Part shown: in pieces, positions 30,490 through 42,360 of the stretch | Layout: the number at the start of each line of letters is the position of its first letter | Numbering within the stretch: position 1 is the stretch's first letter | DNA from: Favolaschia claudopus | Taxonomy: Eukaryota > Basidiomycota > Agaricomycetes > Agaricales > Mycenaceae | Length of the DNA stretch: 64,000 nt | Reading direction: 5' to 3' | Assembly (NCBI GenBank): GCA_037176885.1 | Contig: JAWWNJ010000245.1 | Location: 1 to 64,000, forward strand | Translations under genes and position numbers: made by a program | Notes under the pieces: model-generated | Seen by the model: only the letters and a program-made list of their open reading frames with translations | Told to the model about the DNA's origin: nothing | Database searches by the model: none

Positions 30490-31490
30490 TCATGAACCCA
30501 GTCTGGCTGCCCGTGCAATGAGCCTGGAAGGCCTATTTCTGTGGTGGTTTATCTCGTATCTATGGCAAGATCCGCACACCCTGGCTCCGCTCCTCATCTG
30601 ACTGTGGTACCTATGGCGGGATTGCAAGACAGAACGGCAATTTCCGCAGTGTAAGGAATGTATCCCCCGTCGACGGCTTTCTAAAGCTAGGGGCGAAGTT
30701 TCTTGTGCCGCCATTCAAATTGATAGCAGGGCCGGCAGCGAATGTGGCCCCGGCTCCAGAACGCTTTTTGTCCAGTATTTACTGCTGGTGGCGGAGCAAC
30801 GTGTGCACTTGCTAGTCGGAGATGGAGCTGCATCTGGCTCGGGCGAGGGAGTTGGAGGAGCAGAGGAGAGCGGAGACTCGGAACCAAAAAAGGTTAGTTC
30901 CTCTTTGCTTGAGAGATCTCTCTGGACGTTGAAAATGTTCGTACAGGGGGATGGAAGAAAGGGATCAGTAAGCAGGCAGGAAGAAAACGGCAAAGGGGGG
31001 CACAAACCCTTGGAATGAATGCGTCCGACATCTCGTGCTCAATTTTCAATGGGATCTCATGGCCGCCTCTGCCGGCATCCGGGATGGGAGACCAGGATGT
31101 AGGCCTGGCATCTACGGGGCGTCCTTGACGATATATGAAGCCACCAGTAATTGCAACAGCTCGCCGTTGGTGCTCTCTTGCTCGACGCTTTGGAAGCGAG
31201 TTCGAAGGTCGGGTTGTTCTGGCCGTTGGGGCTATAAGTCCCTACTGAGCGGAAATACGAGTACATGGATGTGTTTGCATCCTGGTGTGCCGCATACCTT
31301 TTTTTTCTCTGCTATAGCGCTTCTCGTAGTACGCTTTCTCCGCCTCGTATTTCTCGTACAATTTGTCCAGATAATCCGCCATAGGGGGTCGCTGTCGCAT
31401 CGGCCATGAGGGCCCGGGGAGTGATCGTGGTGACAAAGGTGTACCTGCAGTAGTATGTAGTATACGTGGTTGATACGTGGCAACAAAGAC
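30490..31490 (-). pseudogene. Double GATA-type zinc-finger gene, frameshifted
   Basis: Minus strand. An N-terminal exon (about 31380-31250) encodes ADYLDKLYEKYEAEKAYYEK, a short coiled coil. A Ser/Pro-rich region follows, then CTRCSATSSKYWTKS as the first half of a C-x2-C..C-x2-C finger. Its second half (HIRCRPCYQFEWRHKKLRP) lies in another frame. A second finger, CGNCRSVLQSRHRYHSQM with CGSCHRYEINHHRNRPSRL, lies in the next frame. GATA fingers bind GATA motifs as transcription factors. Two frame changes make this copy a probable pseudogene; a splice-based rescue is not obvious. Confidence 0.5.
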
Positions 31491-31792
31491 GGCCTTGTAA
31501 CTTAGCTACTATCAAGAGGTGGAAGATCGTGGGATCGGTCGCACTGATCAACATACGTAAGAGACCCTTGCGGAAGTCCCATCAATTTTCTGTCCTTCAG
31601 CGTCCGGTGTTGGTCCGGTGCCATTCTTGCTGCAGTGAAGCCGTCAGTGGGTTTCCGAGGGTGTCTTTGGATGGCCCCGAACTTTTCAGCTCTCTGAGGG
31701 TCCCTAATAGGATTGCAGTGAGCGCCAGGATATTTAGAAATGCAGAAAAAAAAAGAAAAAAACAGTCGGAAACCATGATCCGTGACATAACA
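31491..31792. other. Spacer, nothing recognised
   Basis: Short frames only; an A-rich run near 31745-31770. Confidence 0.35.
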
Positions 31793-31928
31793 TACAGTGG
31801 CGGCGCCATCTGATGCCACCCCCCCAAAAAATTGATGTGACCCCAATCGACTCCATTTGCATCAAAAGTTCCAGGAAATAGGGCTGTTCTATTTTTAGGG
31901 GTGGCATCAGATGGCGCCGCCACTGTTA
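31793..31928. mobile_element. 131-bp palindromic MITE
   Basis: CAGTGGCGGCGCCATCTGAT from 31795 is matched by its reverse complement ending at 31925; the TIR extends to at least 27 bp and is perfect. TA flanks the left end and TTA the right. The centre is about 70 bp of single-copy sequence. Likely pogo/mariner type. Confidence 0.78.
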
Positions 31929-32537
31929 ACTCAAAATGGCATGTGCCGCACTTTGCGGCAATGTGCCGCACAATGCGTTATCTGCCTCACATCGACGGAA
32001 TCTGCCTCGCATCAATCCTGATCTTTATCATCTGGGCCCGCCATCTTGTCCTATCCTTTGTTGCGGACTGGAACCATTTGCCATTTTCGAAAATCGAATG
32101 GATCCTGCAGCTCATCTTTAACGTGTGCGTTTGGATCAAAATACTGTCTTGCATCAACGTAAACCTGATTCCGTTGTTTCAGCTATGTCTCCGTCGCATT
32201 TCTTCGCCAATTGGATCTGCCCCAGAGAATAAGAGCCACAGCCATGGTTGTGACTTGTCACTGATGGACTTCGTCGTTTTTTCTAGCGTTCACCGTGGGC
32301 GAGCGCCGTACAGTGCCGGACACACAAAGTCGACAACTTTGATCTTTCAATTCGAGCTGTTATTGAGGTACTTATGGTGCTGACAATCTGAAAATAGTCT
32401 GCCGCAGGCCTGGCAAATAAAGCGACAGTTTAGTTTTAGTTTTAATCCTTGTTATTTGGCCCTGCGTTCCTAAAGACCATGGTAGGCATCCTCTGTACTC
32501 TACATTCATAGCTATTCTGTACGTAGTCTTGGTTAAT
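31929..32537. other. Unassigned sequence
   Basis: Repeated TGCCGCAC words just after the MITE and no recognised gene. Confidence 0.35.
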
Positions 32538-32984
32538 TCATCGGTAGTCTGAAAAATCATGCCCGCGAGGACGATGATAAACGTATGCGCATAGTGCGCG
32601 ATTGTAAAGTAAGTTGGGGTCTAAGCCCCTCGAGGGGACAATTGTGAGTATAGTAATAATAAATAAGACGTACGTGTGAGAGGGCTCAGGCATCGTTTGG
32701 GGGGCGGGGGCTTGTGGGTCGTAGGACTGGGTCACTGCGTTCTCGCTGGGGCTGCGCGGGCGGGTGGGCGAGTTATATGCGGAGGTCGGCGGCGCGGGGG
32801 AAATTGGCGAAGGAAACCTCGCCGGTTGACTCTGAGCTGGTTGACGAACTCTCGTCGCGTGGGGGCTTTTGGGTCGGGGGCGGGGGGGAGATCGCCGTGG
32901 ACGGAGTGGAAGCGGCCCCGTACGAGCGAGGAAGCGGAAGAGGGGGGGATAGAGCTTCGGCTTGCCTAGGAGTTTCGCGAGCAC
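32538..32984 (-). CDS. Possible Pro/Ser-rich hypothetical protein
   Basis: A 148-codon minus-strand frame with a Pro/Arg/Ser-rich first two thirds and a hydrophobic stretch (YVLFIITILTIV) near residue 105. No family recognised. The long frame may owe to GC-rich, biased sequence, and it could be spurious; listed because it is the only substantial frame in this interval. Confidence 0.2.
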   Translation of the reverse strand: MLAKLLGKPKLYPPLFRFLARTGPLPLRPRRSPPRPRPKSPHATRVRQPAQSQPARFPSPISPAPPTSAYNSPTRPRSPSENAVTQSYDPQAPAPQTMPEPSHTYVLFIITILTIVPSRGLDPNLLYNRALCAYVYHRPRGHDFSDYR

Positions 32985-33179
32985 GGACGCGTCTCGTCTG
33001 CCCTCGCGGAATCTATACTGACTTGACTTCTAATGACTTCAAAGACCGAAACTATGCCAGTTTCGTGTTAGGTACGTTCATTTTCACTTGCTTACCTCGA
33101 GATTATGGACTGACTGACCTGTAGGCCGAACCTATGCCAAGTCAAAATCGCGCGCGCGTATCGCGGGCGTGTGAGTTAA

Positions 33180-33405
33180 GCTTAACCAGAACCGACCCTA
33201 GACAAGCTCGCGCCTGGCGTCACGATGGGCGGTGCAGCGGAAAAGAAAATGCTGCACGGTTTCGTCGGCTTGTCGGCAAGCAAGGGCAGATGGGGGGGTC
33301 GGCTTTGCCGATGCGGTGGAGGTGATGTGCGAGAAGGACGTGGCCAGTGCGGAGTTGGATGAGGAGGGACGCCAGGCTGCGAGGGAGCCTGGATGCCGGT
33401 TTCAC
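33180..33405 (-). pseudogene. LINE (non-LTR retrotransposon) 3' coding remnant
   Basis: Minus strand. ASLLIQLRTGHVLLAHHLHR followed by IGKADPPICPC, then in a shifted frame LACRQADETVQHFLFRCTAH and RRELV with a stop. This is the C-terminal RNase H tail and CCHC-like zinc finger that end many non-LTR retrotransposon ORF2 proteins. Nothing of the reverse transcriptase is present, so it is a short 5'-truncated remnant, frameshifted within the finger. Confidence 0.6.
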
Positions 33406-34978
33406 GAAGGAACCAGCGAGGAGGTTGGGATTTCGTTTGAGAGTGTCGATTCCAAACTAGGTGCAGGGGGGGGAGTCTCGCTGTCGCTTATGACTAGCAC
33501 ATCGTCATTAGAAGTGCTAGGCCCAGCCACTGGGGGGTCTTCCAAGGGCGCCATGAACAGTGCGTCCGAGTTATATGTTAGGCACCTGAGATCTGTATGA
33601 GACGGAAGAGATTCAATGGAAATTCTATCATGCATACCAGTCGAGAGACGTGTGCGCATTTTCGCCGCCCGCCTCATGTCTGTCACATCATCTGAAGCAA
33701 GCTCATGAGGCAGAGTCGAAAGATATAAAGAGATCACACACCCGTCGTCAGCTTCATCAACAACCTCTTTCTTGACCTCCTTCTTGACAACAGTCTTCTG
33801 TTTTTGAGCTGGAAAGTAATAGTTGAGAGACGGCATAAATGAGAATCAAACCCTCGACAAACCTGGTTTGCGCGTAACAAAGACAATGTCTTCAGAGGGA
33901 AGAGTGTCAAGGTCACTGGCAACGTCGTCCAAAGCTTCATCTCCAGCAGCTAGCTCTGCTTCGGGGAGCTCCTCCTCCGGCTTGACCTGTGCCCATTTCC
34001 AAGCAGAGGAGGGGATCTTGGGCTTTGACGCTAAGGAAAGGTCTGAAAAGGCAGAATGCAAGAGATTGAGTGATGCGTACTGAGAATCAAGACACGGGCG
34101 CCCTTGGACCTTCCCAACCTGCTCTTTGAGGGAGGTTGCCCAATTGCAAAGCGGTTGGAAGAGGGTTGGAACAAACGGTGAGTGTCCTGTGCTTCTTCCT
34201 GACAGGCAGCCAAAGTTGATTGCGGACCTCTTCAGGGTCGTCGTCACATCCTGCATAGTGAGGATGATTCTTCAAGTACTCCATGGGCTTAGGCAGGTAT
34301 TGCTCAATCTGCTGCTGGAGCCTCGCTCTGCCCCAGCCGAGCTTGATTTGAGAAAGGTAGGAGACGAAACAATGAGCCCAGAGTTTTCCATGAGATCGAG
34401 TGTCTCATCATTGGGATACGCAGACTTGCGAAGGGAACCGTCCTATATAGTGTCAGTGATTTGTAATAGCAGAGAGGGATAACACAGACTGAGTTGACTC
34501 CGCAAGCTAAGAGAACAAGCTTGCCGAATTCTACGACTTCTCCCTCATCCTTTTCCTTCCCCTGGAAAGAACATGAGAAGGAATTCAGCAAAGAATCCCC
34601 ATTTACTGACCTTCCGCTTTATCTGTCTTAGCTATTTTGGTCGGGCGCTCTACAGTGTCAGAGTCCGGCTTGACCTTGCGCTTTTTGTTAGACTTCAGAC
34701 CAGCATTAGTCCTCAGCCTCTGCTTCACGCCCGGGAAGCTTTAGCAGGAAGAGTGTTGGAACTGGAGGAAGCAGTAGCCCTGCCTTGCCTCCTGGAAGGA
34801 GCGGACGTAGTCACCCACACCAATGGGCTTTTTCGTCGGCTCGGGGTGACCACTAGGAATATGGTCACAGCCCTTGCACAGTGTCTGGCCCTCTTTGACA
34901 TAAGTGTCTGTGACTCTGAGGGCAGATACATTGGTTGCCGTCCTTGTCGCGGCCGCGACACTGAGTAGGATCGGACAT
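33402..34978 (-). CDS. Multi-exon hypothetical protein with Cys-rich start and SUMO-interaction-like motif
   Basis: Minus strand, start ATG at 34978. The N-terminus MSDPTQCRGRDKDGNQCIC with CPQSHRHLC looks like a small metal-binding module. A basic region with KSNKKRKVKPD follows. Further exons give EVVEFGKLVLLACGVNSD, LRKSAYPNDETLDLMENSGL, PKPMEYLKNHPHYAG and RNQLWLPVRKKHRTLTVC. The last segment has a Lys/Glu-rich stretch and DDVLVISDSE, a hydrophobic core followed by acids and serine, as in SUMO-interaction motifs. Introns are short GT..AG, inferred between these blocks. I recognise the pattern as a recurrent agaricomycete protein of unknown function; no enzyme domain is visible. Confidence 0.45.
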
Positions 34979-35099
34979 GGGGGGGTGAAAAAAAAAAAGC
35001 GTTCGGTTGACTAAGCTTTGTCGGACTTGTAACGTGGCCACTGACCACACCATGCCTTGCAAATTTGCTTCCGCTGATGTAGAGACGACAAACAGAAGA

Positions 35100-35552
35100 C
35101 CAAGTTGGCCAAAAAAATTGAAAATCAGTCATGGCATTGCATAGTTGCACATTGGAAGGCATTCAGAGTATTTCAGTATAGCCTAGTCAATAGTTGTGAA
35201 GTTTACAAGCTCTCGCGAAGGGCTTTAGGGCAGTCCGAAGGACGTTGATGGCGGGAGCGGTGCATGGAAGGTTACATCCCAAAAAGGAAATTACTCCAAG
35301 TTTTGCGCGCGCATCAGAATATTGTGCGCGCGCACAACTTTGTGTGTATAGATTTATTTGTACAAAGTGACCGCCATACAACACTTGAGCTCGTATTTAA
35401 TACTTATGAGGTATATATCACTCCTTACACATGCTCCAAGGCAGTATGAGATGGTAGGCTACTATTTGAGATGTGTTCCAAGCAAAGTGAACACAAAGGC
35501 CCGTCACTAAACCCAATCAAAATTCCACGAAAAAGCTATCTCCTCCTTCAAT
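35100..35552. other. Spacer with isolated mariner-like remnants
   Basis: Contains CCCAAAAAGGAAATTACTCC and TTTTGCGCGCGCA near 35278-35310, related to the TIR of the neighbouring element at 35553. No gene. Confidence 0.4.
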
Positions 35553-36331
35553 TACTGCAATTCCTGTAAATAATGGCAATCACCAAATTTTTTCGCGCGT
35601 TTTCCCAAAAAGGAAATTCCTGTTTGCCTCTTTCTTTTGCGCCATTCGAAACTCCTGCTGCTTCTATGCTCTTCTACTGGGTCTAAATGACTTTGAAGAC
35701 ACTTTCGGTTCATTTCGATGCAGAAACCTACGAAAAACTCTGGCATTCGTACACCGACATCCTCAATTCAGTTGTGACAGTGCAGCGCCAACTATCTCTA
35801 TGTTATCGGCTTGCATTGCGCTCTTCCTACTCTCTCTAGTGACCCACACTCCTCGAAAACCACTCTATAAGAGTGAATCAACTGATACGGCTCAAAGCCA
35901 CGTTAGTCGCGACGTGAAGTCGTAATCGAGTTGTGCAAGGGTGCACGATGGTTGTGGATAATGGTGGAGTACATATTGTCTTGTACAAGCTCCCCTCTTT
36001 ATTTAGACCTGGTGCGCTCATCCGTAATCTATCTATGGTCTCTTGAAGCGCCTAGAGCCGAATACATCACTTCTTTGTCGACTTACCTATCGTCTTATCC
36101 TGCCCCACATCGTGATTTGCACAACCACTCAATACAGCATCTTGTTTATCCAAATGAATCCTTTGAGTCGCTTTTACACAACTTAGGGATAGCCTGTAGT
36201 GTTCGGAATGCCTCGCAGACCTCTTCGTGGCCCAGGAAACGCGAGAAGGAGCCGCGAAGAGCAGCAATTTCCTTTTTGGGAAAACGCGCGAAAAAAATTG
36301 GTGGTTGCCATTATTTACAGGAATTGCAGTA
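35553..36331. mobile_element. Mariner-like non-autonomous element with about 60-bp TIRs
   Basis: TA-bordered, 779 bp. The left arm CTGCAATTCCTGTAAATAAT continues through CGCGCGTTTTCCCAAAAAGG to about 35613. The right arm is its near-perfect reverse complement (about 36268-36329). The interior has no transposase motif. TA targets and long TIRs suggest Tc1/mariner type. Confidence 0.8.
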
Positions 36332-36950
36332 AGTACAGATTTCTCTGAAATCCTGGAACAACCGAGCTCAATACACTCCCCATCGATTTACGGAACAGAT
36401 TCCGAATTTCACCCTGGTTGTCGAGATATGAGGGAGATGGTGTCCTATCCTATCTATAATAAAAGTAGGTTCGATCAAGCCGCCTTCTCAACCTCACATG
36501 ACATTCACGTGCGGACCACGGATTCTGAGAAGGGGCTTGTGCCAAGATCAAGAAAAAGAGGGATGTCTTGACTGCCCTCCCCTGCCTTCAAAAGCGTGTC
36601 AATCCTCTAGAGATTCGAGTATGTTGTAGTACACATGTAACGAGATTATTCTGGCTACTTAGAACATTTAAATGTGCTTCGACATTCCGCAAATTGGCGG
36701 CAATCATCAGCTCGGACGGCGGGAAGCGTCTCACAAATGACTGAATCTTTTGGTCTGAGCTTCAAATAAAGAGAATACAAAAGCCACCATGTGAATGACA
36801 TAGTTCTTCTCATACATCTTCGTTGTCAAAATATGATATTTGGTCTCGGATTGAGGGTTTTCGCCGCAGACCTACAGACTTCCCAATTAGGAAACCGTCA
36901 CATCGCGTCTCCTCTTTCGACCTGAATTACAGCGTCACCGTGCCGCCGCT
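36332..36950. other. Spacer upstream of the RecQ-like gene
   Basis: No gene motif recognised. Confidence 0.35.
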
Positions 36951-36965
36951 AATCGTGTTCCACGA

Positions 36966-39493
36966 TGCCCGGAACCCTCACCCCAAACATCTCAGACACC
37001 TTTGACACCGCGCCGCCGTCCATTTTCACCCATTGCACCGCGCTCTCCTGGAACCCCTCGAAAACACATCCCTCCGCGCGCGACGCGTCTACAGGGAATC
37101 AAGGACTGGAAATAACACATTAGAGGGGACCCGAAAACTCGTCACAGACAAACTGAAGCTTACTTACACGCCAGAAGACTGGCAAATTCACTTGATCATA
37201 CGCATTCTGCGGGGCTATGATTCAATATTTCTTGCCGGCACAGGCTACGGGAAAAGCCTGATATTCGAAGGGGTCGCAGCTCTGGGGCCAAGAAACAAGC
37301 TTACTATCATTATCTGCCCTTTGAAAGCTTTGGAAGCCGATCAAGTACGTGCCACTGCTCACTGAATGTAAAATCACATACTAATACAATCTACACCTTT
37401 ACAGGTGAGACAAGCAACTGAAAAGGAATCAGCTCTGTAGAAATCAACGAGGACAATACCAACGACCCTGCTGTGTGGCGAAAGGCCGAAAAAAACGCAC
37501 AATTGGTTTATATTTCACCCGAGATGGCCCTGTCGGACAAGTTTGGGAGATTTGTGGATGGATCCCAAGTTCCGCGCCCGAGTTAACGCGTTAATCGTTG
37601 ACGAAGCGCACTGTATTGACGAGTGGGGGGAAGAGTTCCGCCCCATGTACCGCCAGCTCCATCGTCTGCGCAAGTTTCACCGGGCAGGAGGTGCCATTTG
37701 TTGCTTGCCACGGCCACCCTGCGCAACAAGCACTTTCAATATCATCTGGGACTCACTGGGCTTTGGACAACCGACCTTTCTGGGGGTCTCGACGCGGGCT
37801 CTGACCGCGCCAATCTCTTCTTCTTAACTCGTACTCTCACCAATCCACAAAAACCCTATTCTTGACGTCCTCAATATCTTGCCAAAAGATCTCGACGAAA
37901 CTTCAGTGCCGTCTTGCATCCCAAAAGTATTGACGTATCACAGCTCAGTGGCGGGGACGACTGCAGCGAAAGCGGAGTGGAGACGTGCCTTACCAGCTCA
38001 CTTGCGCAGTTGCGTAGTACTCATAATTCATCCGACATCTCAGAGGCCAGAAAAAAGACATTTGGGAGGGATTTCTCTCGGGCCGTTACCGAATCCTGTG
38101 TGCTACAGACGCGGCTGGAATGGGTTGTAATGTTCCCGACGTCGAATATTCAATTCGTGTTCGAGTGTCCAAAGTCTCTGGCAGTTCTATGTACAAGCGG
38201 TGGGGTCGCGCGTGTCGAAAGAGGACGGGAATCGGCACTTGTATGGGTTTTTGTGCAAAGCTGGGCATATCGGCCGGCTCCTCCCGAGGTTGGACTAGCA
38301 GTACATGCGGTTGAAGGGTAAAGAGAAACTGCAAATAGAACCCCAGTCTCATACGACGTCGCGAGCAAAGCTGGATACAAGCCTCGAGGCTTTCATCAAT
38401 TCCGGCACTTCCACAGAAGGCAAGTGTGTTCCAATCGTTTTGTTTACGAGAAACTGAAGCTCGGCATTCCAGCCTGCTCCCACGTATTCGTCAGACAACG
38501 CTTTCGGCCGGAAACAGGTCTGGATTTATACACGTCCTTAACCTCCACAATCGCGTCGAAGTCCGGATCCGTCTCCAGCCAGTCCCTTCATGAATAGAGC
38601 TGGACCGTTCTCAATCTCAACCGAAATCCCCCACCCGAGCGGTGCTGTGACCATTGCAATCCCGAGCTTTTTGACTGGTGCAAGCCTTGCACCTCCAGAG
38701 ATCCCCGTATACTCAAGTACGAGTCGGAGTTTATCCACTCACTCTCCCCCTCCTCCCTCTCGGCCGTCCCTCTTCCTGCCTCTGTGATGTCAGATACTGG
38801 GGTCAGCGGCTTCGATCGGATCCGTTGATTCGAGCCCGTCAAGGGTAAACAGACAATCTCCAAAGAAGACAAGGCTTCTCTCCGTGAGCAGCTCATTGCC
38901 TGGCGCAAGGATCGACACTTTCGTAACGGGAATAGCCCGTATGTCCCCGTGCGAAGTTCTTTTACACACCGAAGCAGTTGGAAAAAATTGTTTCATCAGC
39001 AGCGACATTCTTGGGAAAGAGTCTGGTCGAACCTCGACATGTTTTGAAGGTAGTTCCTTGGGATATGGCCCCAGCGGCAGATGTCTCGGAGGTTTGCGAC
39101 GTCATCTCACGCTGGCGTCTTACGCTGGAAATCACGCGTACTCCACCATCTGCGCGTCGTGCACGCAAACAACCTCGAGCACAGGGTCCTTCTCCAGCCC
39201 CGCCGCCTGTATTCAATCTGCCTACTGCTACGCACTCCAGCCCATCGACACCCCGTGGGCGGGGAAGGGGCCTCCGAGGAGCTCGAGGAACATTGCGCGG
39301 AACTAATTTAAATCGCCAGGCTTCTTCCCTAACCCAAACCCCACTCCCGCCGCCACACCGTACCCCAAATTCCATTGTCACTCCTACTTACGATGATTTC
39401 TTCAGTAATCTTGCATCTTCTCGCCGATTTACACCCACTCCGCTTAGATTTCCTATTCCCCCTTCATCATCTCCTTTCCCTCATACCTCGTAG
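36966..39493 (+). pseudogene. RecQ-like DEAH helicase, decayed
   Basis: ATG 36966 starts a Pro/Thr-rich leader. A frame from about 37033 carries the ATPase fold: YTPEDWQIHLIIRILRGYDS, a Walker A with GTGYGKS, and IIICPLKALEADQ followed by an intron. Then come YISPEMALSDKFGRF and the Walker B DEAHCIDEWGEEFRPMYRQL (37580-37650). Motif VI pieces lie near 38150-38210 (PDVEYSIR and RWGRACRKRTG), and a C-terminal Arg/Pro/Ser-rich tail ends at 39493. RecQ helicases unwind DNA in repair and at telomeres. Numerous frame changes between motifs make this a pseudogene. It is convergent with, and abuts, the DUF6589-like gene. Confidence 0.65.
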
Positions 39494-39496
39494 TAC

Positions 39497-42360
39497 TTAC
39501 TCAACTCCGTCAAAATCACCACCCCCACCCAGGGCTCCCGAGATATCTGCTCCATCACTACCATGTAGATCGGTATACGTGTCGTATGTTAATGGGTTTC
39601 GCGTCAGACTGTCAAACACGGTATGCGTATCAAGAGTGGTGTCGCGCGGTGAGCTGGAAGACTCTTCGGGGGGAGGATAACCACCTAGTGCAGGATCAAA
39701 TGTTGTTGCCTTGATGAAATCCCGGAATTTCCCATTCCATTCTTCTGCACCTTTCACGAAGACGTCCACAATTGCAGATCTCGGGGCTTCCGGTGGCTTG
39801 GAATTTTGCGCTGCATTCTTTCGAACTTTTTTGGGAGGAGCGGGCACGAAATGCGGAACCTTGCTGACAATGTGGAACTTGCGGCGTTGCATCTCTGTAA
39901 TCAGTGCTTCTATGTCCTGGTGAAATTTCACCTCTTTTGATTTGCGAGCGCGGTCCGGGTCTCCAAAAAAATTGGCAACCATGTGAGTGAGATCTCGGAA
40001 TGCTTCCACGCAAGCAGAGCCCTTGCGCATGATATATTCAATGGTGACACCAGAACCGGAGGCGATGAAAACACGCTGGCAAAATTATATCACAATTGAT
40101 TTTTGATTTAGACCCGAAGAAATACAACGTACCTTGACCCAAAAGTTTAGACGTTCAAGGTACAGATCAGATGCGATTGAACGACCACGGATTCCCCTAG
40201 GATGGATGAACCAAGAGCGTTCCAGAGCGCGTCGTGATTTATCAGAGAGCTCGTACTTCCAACGCACAAGAACTTCAGCACATTCCCGCGCGTAATTGTG
40301 TTGACCAACACCACGAAATGCGAGGACCCAATATTTGAGGACTCGAATTAATTGGCCAGGATCCGCAAAACCGACAGCTTTCTCGAACATGCAGAAAAAA
40401 AGGGCATCTCGAACGAAATAGACGGAATGAGCCATCCAATCGTCGCCTGCAGACTGTGCAGCTTGTGCTGCTGTAGCCGTAGCAAAGTCATTAGAAATGC
40501 GCTGGGAAATGGCCTGGACATCTGCTAGTGATGGCCGCCATTGTGAAAGCTCGGAAAAGCGGGTGAACCCTTTAGTGACCCTTGAAAACATTGAGTTAAA
40601 TTGTGCAGAGAGCAGTAAATTTACTTACATTACACAGTGTAAGATGCGAGCAATCAATGAATGTCGAATTAAGGACTTCGCCGCAGCGTAGTTAGGTTTG
40701 CTGACATCCCATTTCCGATTCAAAAGACCCTTGTGTGCTGCGAGAGATCCAGGATCTTCGACTGCATGCCCGTAATGCACTCGCATGAGCATATGACTGG
40801 CTTGAAGGGCAAAGTGGAAGGGAGCACTCAGCTCTTGGATATATTCCAAGCGCTCCATCGGATTGATATCATCTGTCCGGTCCCGGCGTGCAGCACGAAG
40901 ATTATTTGAAGAGAGCCAGTCACCGACAAAAATGCGCGGAATTGACGACCATATTGTCTCTGAGAGTGTGCTGCGCTGTTGTGCCTCTTTCAAAAATTTT
41001 ACGACACCCTTCTTCGAACCCTCGTTGACATCAAAAACCCCAAATGGTCGAGTGTCTGAGACGGTGGGAGGCAACGGTCGATCCATGGGTAGCATTGCAG
41101 ACACCCCTGCTGTGATTTCTTCGCGATTTGGCCATTTCCGGTTCCCCGGCGTGAAAGACACAATCATTTCGGCAATGAGAGCGACAAAGGTCTCTCCGAC
41201 AACCTTGTCATCGGCGGCCGTGGGCAGGATGTCCATGGCCGTAGCATTGGCGCGACGGCCACGGAGCGCAAGTTGCTCTGCTAAATCCCTTTCCGTGAAG
41301 GGTTCAACATCTTCGACACCAACAACAGCGGCATTTGTCGCATTTATCATGTCATTCATGTTTGAAAGGCGCTGCTGAAACTTGCGGAGAAAAATATTGA
41401 TGTTGTCGAAGATGGTAAAATAGACTTGACCGCTTGTCATGAGTTGCACAGCTAGCTGGATAGCATCTTCGGTGATTCGCACTTTCAGACGCTCGACGGT
41501 GCGGCTCGAGACACAGATACCGGTGTTGCTTAGCATGGTGACAACACGAGAGCTGGTACCCGAGATTTTGAAGAAAAGACCGAGGATGAGGGGTAGTAAA
41601 TTCGTAGCACGATTACGGACAAATGCTAGCATTGTAATTGTCACAAGAATCGCCTGTAATATCAAGTCAGAATTTGTGCTGCAGACAGGAAAAAAGACAA
41701 CGAACAAAGACAGGATTTCGAGAGAATCCAGGGTATTCCTTCTGCCAGCTACTCCCCAATGAATCCCCAAGACCCGCTTCACCCGACTCCAGTGGGTCAT
41801 CATTCGGATCATCAACCCAATCCTCTTCCTCAACGAGCATCTCTTCGCCCGTGGTGGTTTTACGTCGTTTTCTCGATGCGTTCGGAGAAGCCGAGAAGGT
41901 ATGTAAGAGCTGCCAAGTGAATGGTGCCAACCCTTTGATTATTTCGATGAGTTTCGTCGGGTGGAGCAACTCTCGGAGCTGCTGAATGGACAAGGTTTTG
42001 AGCCTGACTTGTAAAAGCGGGCTGGTGATGAGTCTGTTGCTATCTTCGAGGATCAATTCGTGGGCACAAGGGACAGTCATTTCCCGGAGGTATCTCTGTG
42101 CACGCGGGTATCGACTGGCATCGCGCCACAGCGCAAATACCATTGCAGGTCCAAATTGATCTTCAAGGCTGTCCTGGGTGGAAAAATACCCCATGAAGTG
42201 TGAAACAGCCCGGGTAACTCGCGGAATCTTCGTTGTAAACAGCCAGTGGAGGAGTTGCCGGATAGATATCGAGAAGAAGACGATAAGGGAGAAGACGAGC
42301 AGCGAAGGCGGGGTGCTTAAGCTTGTCTATAATAAAAGAGAGTACTGTAGTATTTCGGTC
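39497..42360 (-). CDS. DUF6589-like protein, 5'-interrupted
   Basis: Minus strand, several exons. N-terminal block FIIDKLKHPAFAARLLPYRL (about 42340-42220), then FGPAMVFALWRDASRYPRAQ to an acidic linker (42150-41720). The main block (41655-40630) contains ILGLFFKISGTSSRVVTMLS, YFTIFDNINIFLRKFQQRLS, NDMINATNAAVV and GDWLSSNNLRAARRDRTDDI, and the next (40590-40135) DDWMAHSVYFVRDALFFCMF. A Pro/Ser-rich tail ends at 39497. I associate this layout, especially the DN(I/F)N segment and its acidic residues, with the fungal DUF6589 family, of unknown function and possibly transposon-derived. Exons look intact, but the 5' end is lost at the element at 42345. Confidence 0.55.

Noticed and set aside
33232..33600. 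A plus-strand 122-codon protein
   Set aside because: Antisense to the LINE remnant and to the 3' end of the 33402-34978 gene, where motifs read on the minus strand.
36966..39493. A functional telomere-linked helicase marking a chromosome end
   Set aside because: Motifs are split over several frames with stops, and no telomere repeat array is present in the window.
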